DNA from: Paenibacillus tuaregi
Lineage (GTDB): Bacteria; Bacillota; Bacilli; Paenibacillales; Paenibacillaceae
Assembly (NCBI RefSeq): GCF_900086655.1
Contig: NZ_LT575476.1
Coordinates: 3,135,869-3,199,868, forward strand
Reading direction: 5' to 3'
Length of the DNA stretch: 64,000 bases
Below the pieces are notes generated by a model, which had not been told where the DNA came from, did no database searches, and saw only the letters and a list, made by a program, of their open reading frames with translations. Shown here piece after piece: positions 62,303-64,000 of the stretch (its first letter is position 1; every line of letters begins with the position of its first letter). A program made the position numbers and the translations under genes.

Positions 62303-63450
62303 GTACCGTAAGACGCTTGCTCCTCCTCCTGCCTTTCCTTCTTCTTACCGGCTGCTGGTCCAAGGTGGAGATCGATGAGCAGATCTTTGTCTTTGCCATT
62401 TATGTTGATAAAGGGGATAAGCCGGGGACGGTAAAACTTACAATCAGCAGTCCTCTGCCAAACCGGATGATGTCCGGTCAGCAGGCTGGAAGTGGCGGAA
62501 GCGGCGGCGGCAAGCCTTATGCGATAATCTCCAAGACAGGAGATACGATTCCGGATGCATTCATGGATTTACAGAAAGATCTGACACGTCGTTTGAACTT
62601 TGGGCATACACGTGAAATCATCGTGGGACGGGATTATGCTGAAGAGGGAATCGGAGACTTGCTCGACTGGATCAGGATGGAACCCGCATTTCATATCAGC
62701 AGTTTCCTTGGAACAGCCCCCGGAAAGGCACGGGAAGTGGCAGATTTAATCCCTCTGTACGAACAGATGCCTGCCGAGGTGCTCCGTAAAATGAATTTGC
62801 AGCATGTAATGTTCAGCACAACCGTGAGAGACTGTTTAATTGCGAATAGCTCGAAGGTTGGCTTCGTCACCAATTACATGTTGGTTGGTACTCAACCCAC
62901 ACCAAGTGAGAACGGGAAATCAGAGGAATGGGTGGGGATCCGAGGCGCGGCCCTTTATCAACACGACAAGTTTAAAGGCACACTTGAAGCTGAAGAAGCC
63001 CGGGCCCTAGCCTGGGCTACCGGCAGGCTCGACAGGCTGGCCTATACGGTCTATTGGGACAAGGGGGATAGCCGGGCAAGCGTGCTGTTTACTGATCTTA
63101 AGGCAACAAAAAAAGTAACTTTATCCGATGGAACTCCAAGATATACGATTACGCTTACGGGATTTGGGGATCTCCTTTATAAGAAAGATTCTAAACAGCG
63201 AGACGAAACAGAACTGAACTCCATTATCACAACTCAGCTAAATGCAAAAGTAAAACTAGATTTAGAACGGGCGCTTCATCAGACCCGGCAATTGGGTTCG
63301 GATGCACTGGGTCTGGGCTTATTGCTCGAATGGAAGTATCCCGGTCTATGGGAACGGATACGGGAGGATTGGACGGATTATTACAAGGATAAGGTGGAGA
63401 TCGAGGTCAAGACTACAATGAATGTTAGATACTTGACCAATAAGCCATAA
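62299..63450 (+). CDS. gerXC: Ger(x)C-family germination lipoprotein
   Basis: 383 residues with a lipoprotein signal (LLLLLPFLLLTGCW, lipobox LTGC) and the family features: FGHTREIIVGRDYAEEGIGDLLDWI, an RGAALYQHDKFKGTL strand and a C-terminal helix ending YYKDKVEIEVKTTM. C subunits are lipid-anchored parts of the germinant receptor. ATG 62299 overlaps the gerXA stop by four bases. Confidence 0.95.
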   Translation: MSTVRRLLLLLPFLLLTGCWSKVEIDEQIFVFAIYVDKGDKPGTVKLTISSPLPNRMMSGQQAGSGGSGGGKPYAIISKTGDTIPDAFMDLQKDLTRRLNFGHTREIIVGRDYAEEGIGDLLDWIRMEPAFHISSFLGTAPGKAREVADLIPLYEQMPAEVLRKMNLQHVMFSTTVRDCLIANSSKVGFVTNYMLVGTQPTPSENGKSEEWVGIRGAALYQHDKFKGTLEAEEARALAWATGRLDRLAYTVYWDKGDSRASVLFTDLKATKKVTLSDGTPRYTITLTGFGDLLYKKDSKQRDETELNSIITTQLNAKVKLDLERALHQTRQLGSDALGLGLLLEWKYPGLWERIREDWTDYYKDKVEIEVKTTMNVRYLTNKP

Positions 63451-63492
63451 GGGTTCCCGGCGGACGACATACTATGGAAAGGATGAGACCCT

Positions 63493-63681
63493 ATGCTGGC
63501 CATATTGTTTGCAGGTATCGCAATCTATGAGTGGATTAGGGTCAAGAGCCCAAGCTCACGTGATAAGCGGGTCTTCTGGTGGGTCTTGTCCATCCTGCTT
63601 GTGTGGAACACAGCAGGCAATTTTTTGCCATGGTGGCCTAATCCGAACCGGATTCTCCTGTTTGTTACAGGTTGGTTCTGA
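63493..63681 (+). CDS. Small two-segment membrane protein in the ger operon
   Basis: 62 residues, MLAILFAGIAIYEWIRVKSP then VFWWVLSILLVWNTAGNFLPWWPN: two hydrophobic segments with a basic loop. It is placed between gerXC and gerXB, behind AAAGGATG. Some ger operons carry a small D-like membrane gene; the position fits a receptor accessory subunit. Family assignment is by context only. Confidence 0.7.
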   Translation: MLAILFAGIAIYEWIRVKSPSSRDKRVFWWVLSILLVWNTAGNFLPWWPNPNRILLFVTGWF

Positions 63682-63721
63682 CTGGAATAAGGCAATTCTC
63701 AGTATGAGGGGGATATGAAAC

Positions 63722-64000
63722 ATGCGTACAACTTCGTTTCAAATGTTTCGGTTCGCAACAATTTATATGCTTACGATCCCACTTGCCTTTATGATTCCGC
63801 CTCTGATTACTACGTCTGGTTATCAAGGATGGATTCCTATATTGATCGGGGGGGCCATCAATATGGTGCTTATATTCTGCACCTACAAATTAGGTCTATT
63901 TACAGGGAGTCAATCCTGGACTGAGGCAGGTGAGAAGATCGCAGGCAAATGGGGGCACCGAATTGTGCTTCTCTTGCTCGTACTTTGGAGCACATATTAT
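63722..64000 (+). CDS. gerXB: GerB-family germinant receptor permease subunit, cut by window edge
   Basis: From ATG 63722 (MRTTSFQMFRFATIYMLTIPLAF), nine bases after AGGGGG, an open frame of 93 codons reaches the right edge. The visible part has the start of an APC-type permease: IPPLITTSGYQGWIPILIGGAINMVLI and GLFTGSQSWTEAGEKIAGKW. GerB subunits bind the germinant. The rest lies outside the window. Confidence 0.9.
   Translation, partial: MRTTSFQMFRFATIYMLTIPLAFMIPPLITTSGYQGWIPILIGGAINMVLIFCTYKLGLFTGSQSWTEAGEKIAGKWGHRIVLLLLVLWSTYY

Overview
The window looks like a chromosomal stretch of a Paenibacillus-type, endospore-forming Firmicute. The evidence is a GerA-type germination operon, Fur boxes of the Bacillus type, a class D-like sortase with an LPKTG surface protein, 7TM-DISM histidine kinases, a REC-wHTH-BTAD response regulator, a bacterial NO synthase, frequent TTG/GTG starts behind strong AGGAGG-type ribosome sites, and mid-range GC. 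Most genes read on the minus strand. No rRNA, tRNA, CRISPR array, transposase or phage gene was seen.

Region by region. 1-4754 holds a very large secreted metallophosphoesterase that runs off the left edge. 4.9-10.3 kb carries a flavin reductase-like protein and a complete N-acetylmuramic acid salvage operon (murQ-murP-mupG-murR) with two MurR-like operator boxes, a promoter and a cre site in front. 10.5-18.6 kb is a tightly overlapping minus-strand copper and thioredoxin set: small ORF, His/Met-rich membrane protein, Cu P-type ATPase, 42-aa membrane protein, NarL-type regulator, NosD, NosL, NosY, NosF and a TlpA-like thioredoxin. It has no nosZ. 18.8-23.0 kb is Fur-controlled iron uptake: a decayed binding-protein gene, two FecCD permeases and a ferredoxin-NADP reductase. 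23.2-28.3 kb has NO synthase, a TetR/MFS divergent pair with matching operators, and a PL6 polysaccharide lyase. 28.4-31.8 kb holds two related inverted-repeat elements around a GT39 glycosyltransferase, a Nudix hydrolase and small genes.

31.8-39.1 kb has mnmH and selD (tRNA selenouridine), a DUF318 permease, a MarR/DoxX pair with shared palindromic operators, a GH13 pseudogene fragment, an MFS exporter and a TrmB-like regulator. 39.2-53.0 kb is the most unusual part, a cell-surface and signalling locus. Its members are a lone OppB-like permease and a small membrane protein; two paralogous 7TM-DISM kinases with complementary defects; a sortase; a 1175-aa LPKTG adhesin; an unknown 162-aa protein; a BTAD response regulator; and a secreted transglutaminase-like protein behind a cyclic-di-GMP-I riboswitch. 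53.1-56.7 kb is cysJ-cysI. 57-60.6 kb is a CHASE3-GAF hybrid kinase with three receiver domains. From 60.8 kb to the right edge is a gerXA-gerXC-small gene-gerXB operon on the plus strand with a sigma-G-like promoter.

How they may work together. The 39-53 kb block suggests that second-messenger and envelope signals control a sortase-anchored surface structure. The 10-18 kb block probably loads copper into an extracytoplasmic enzyme encoded elsewhere. These two readings are inferences from gene context; the individual domain calls are mostly firm.
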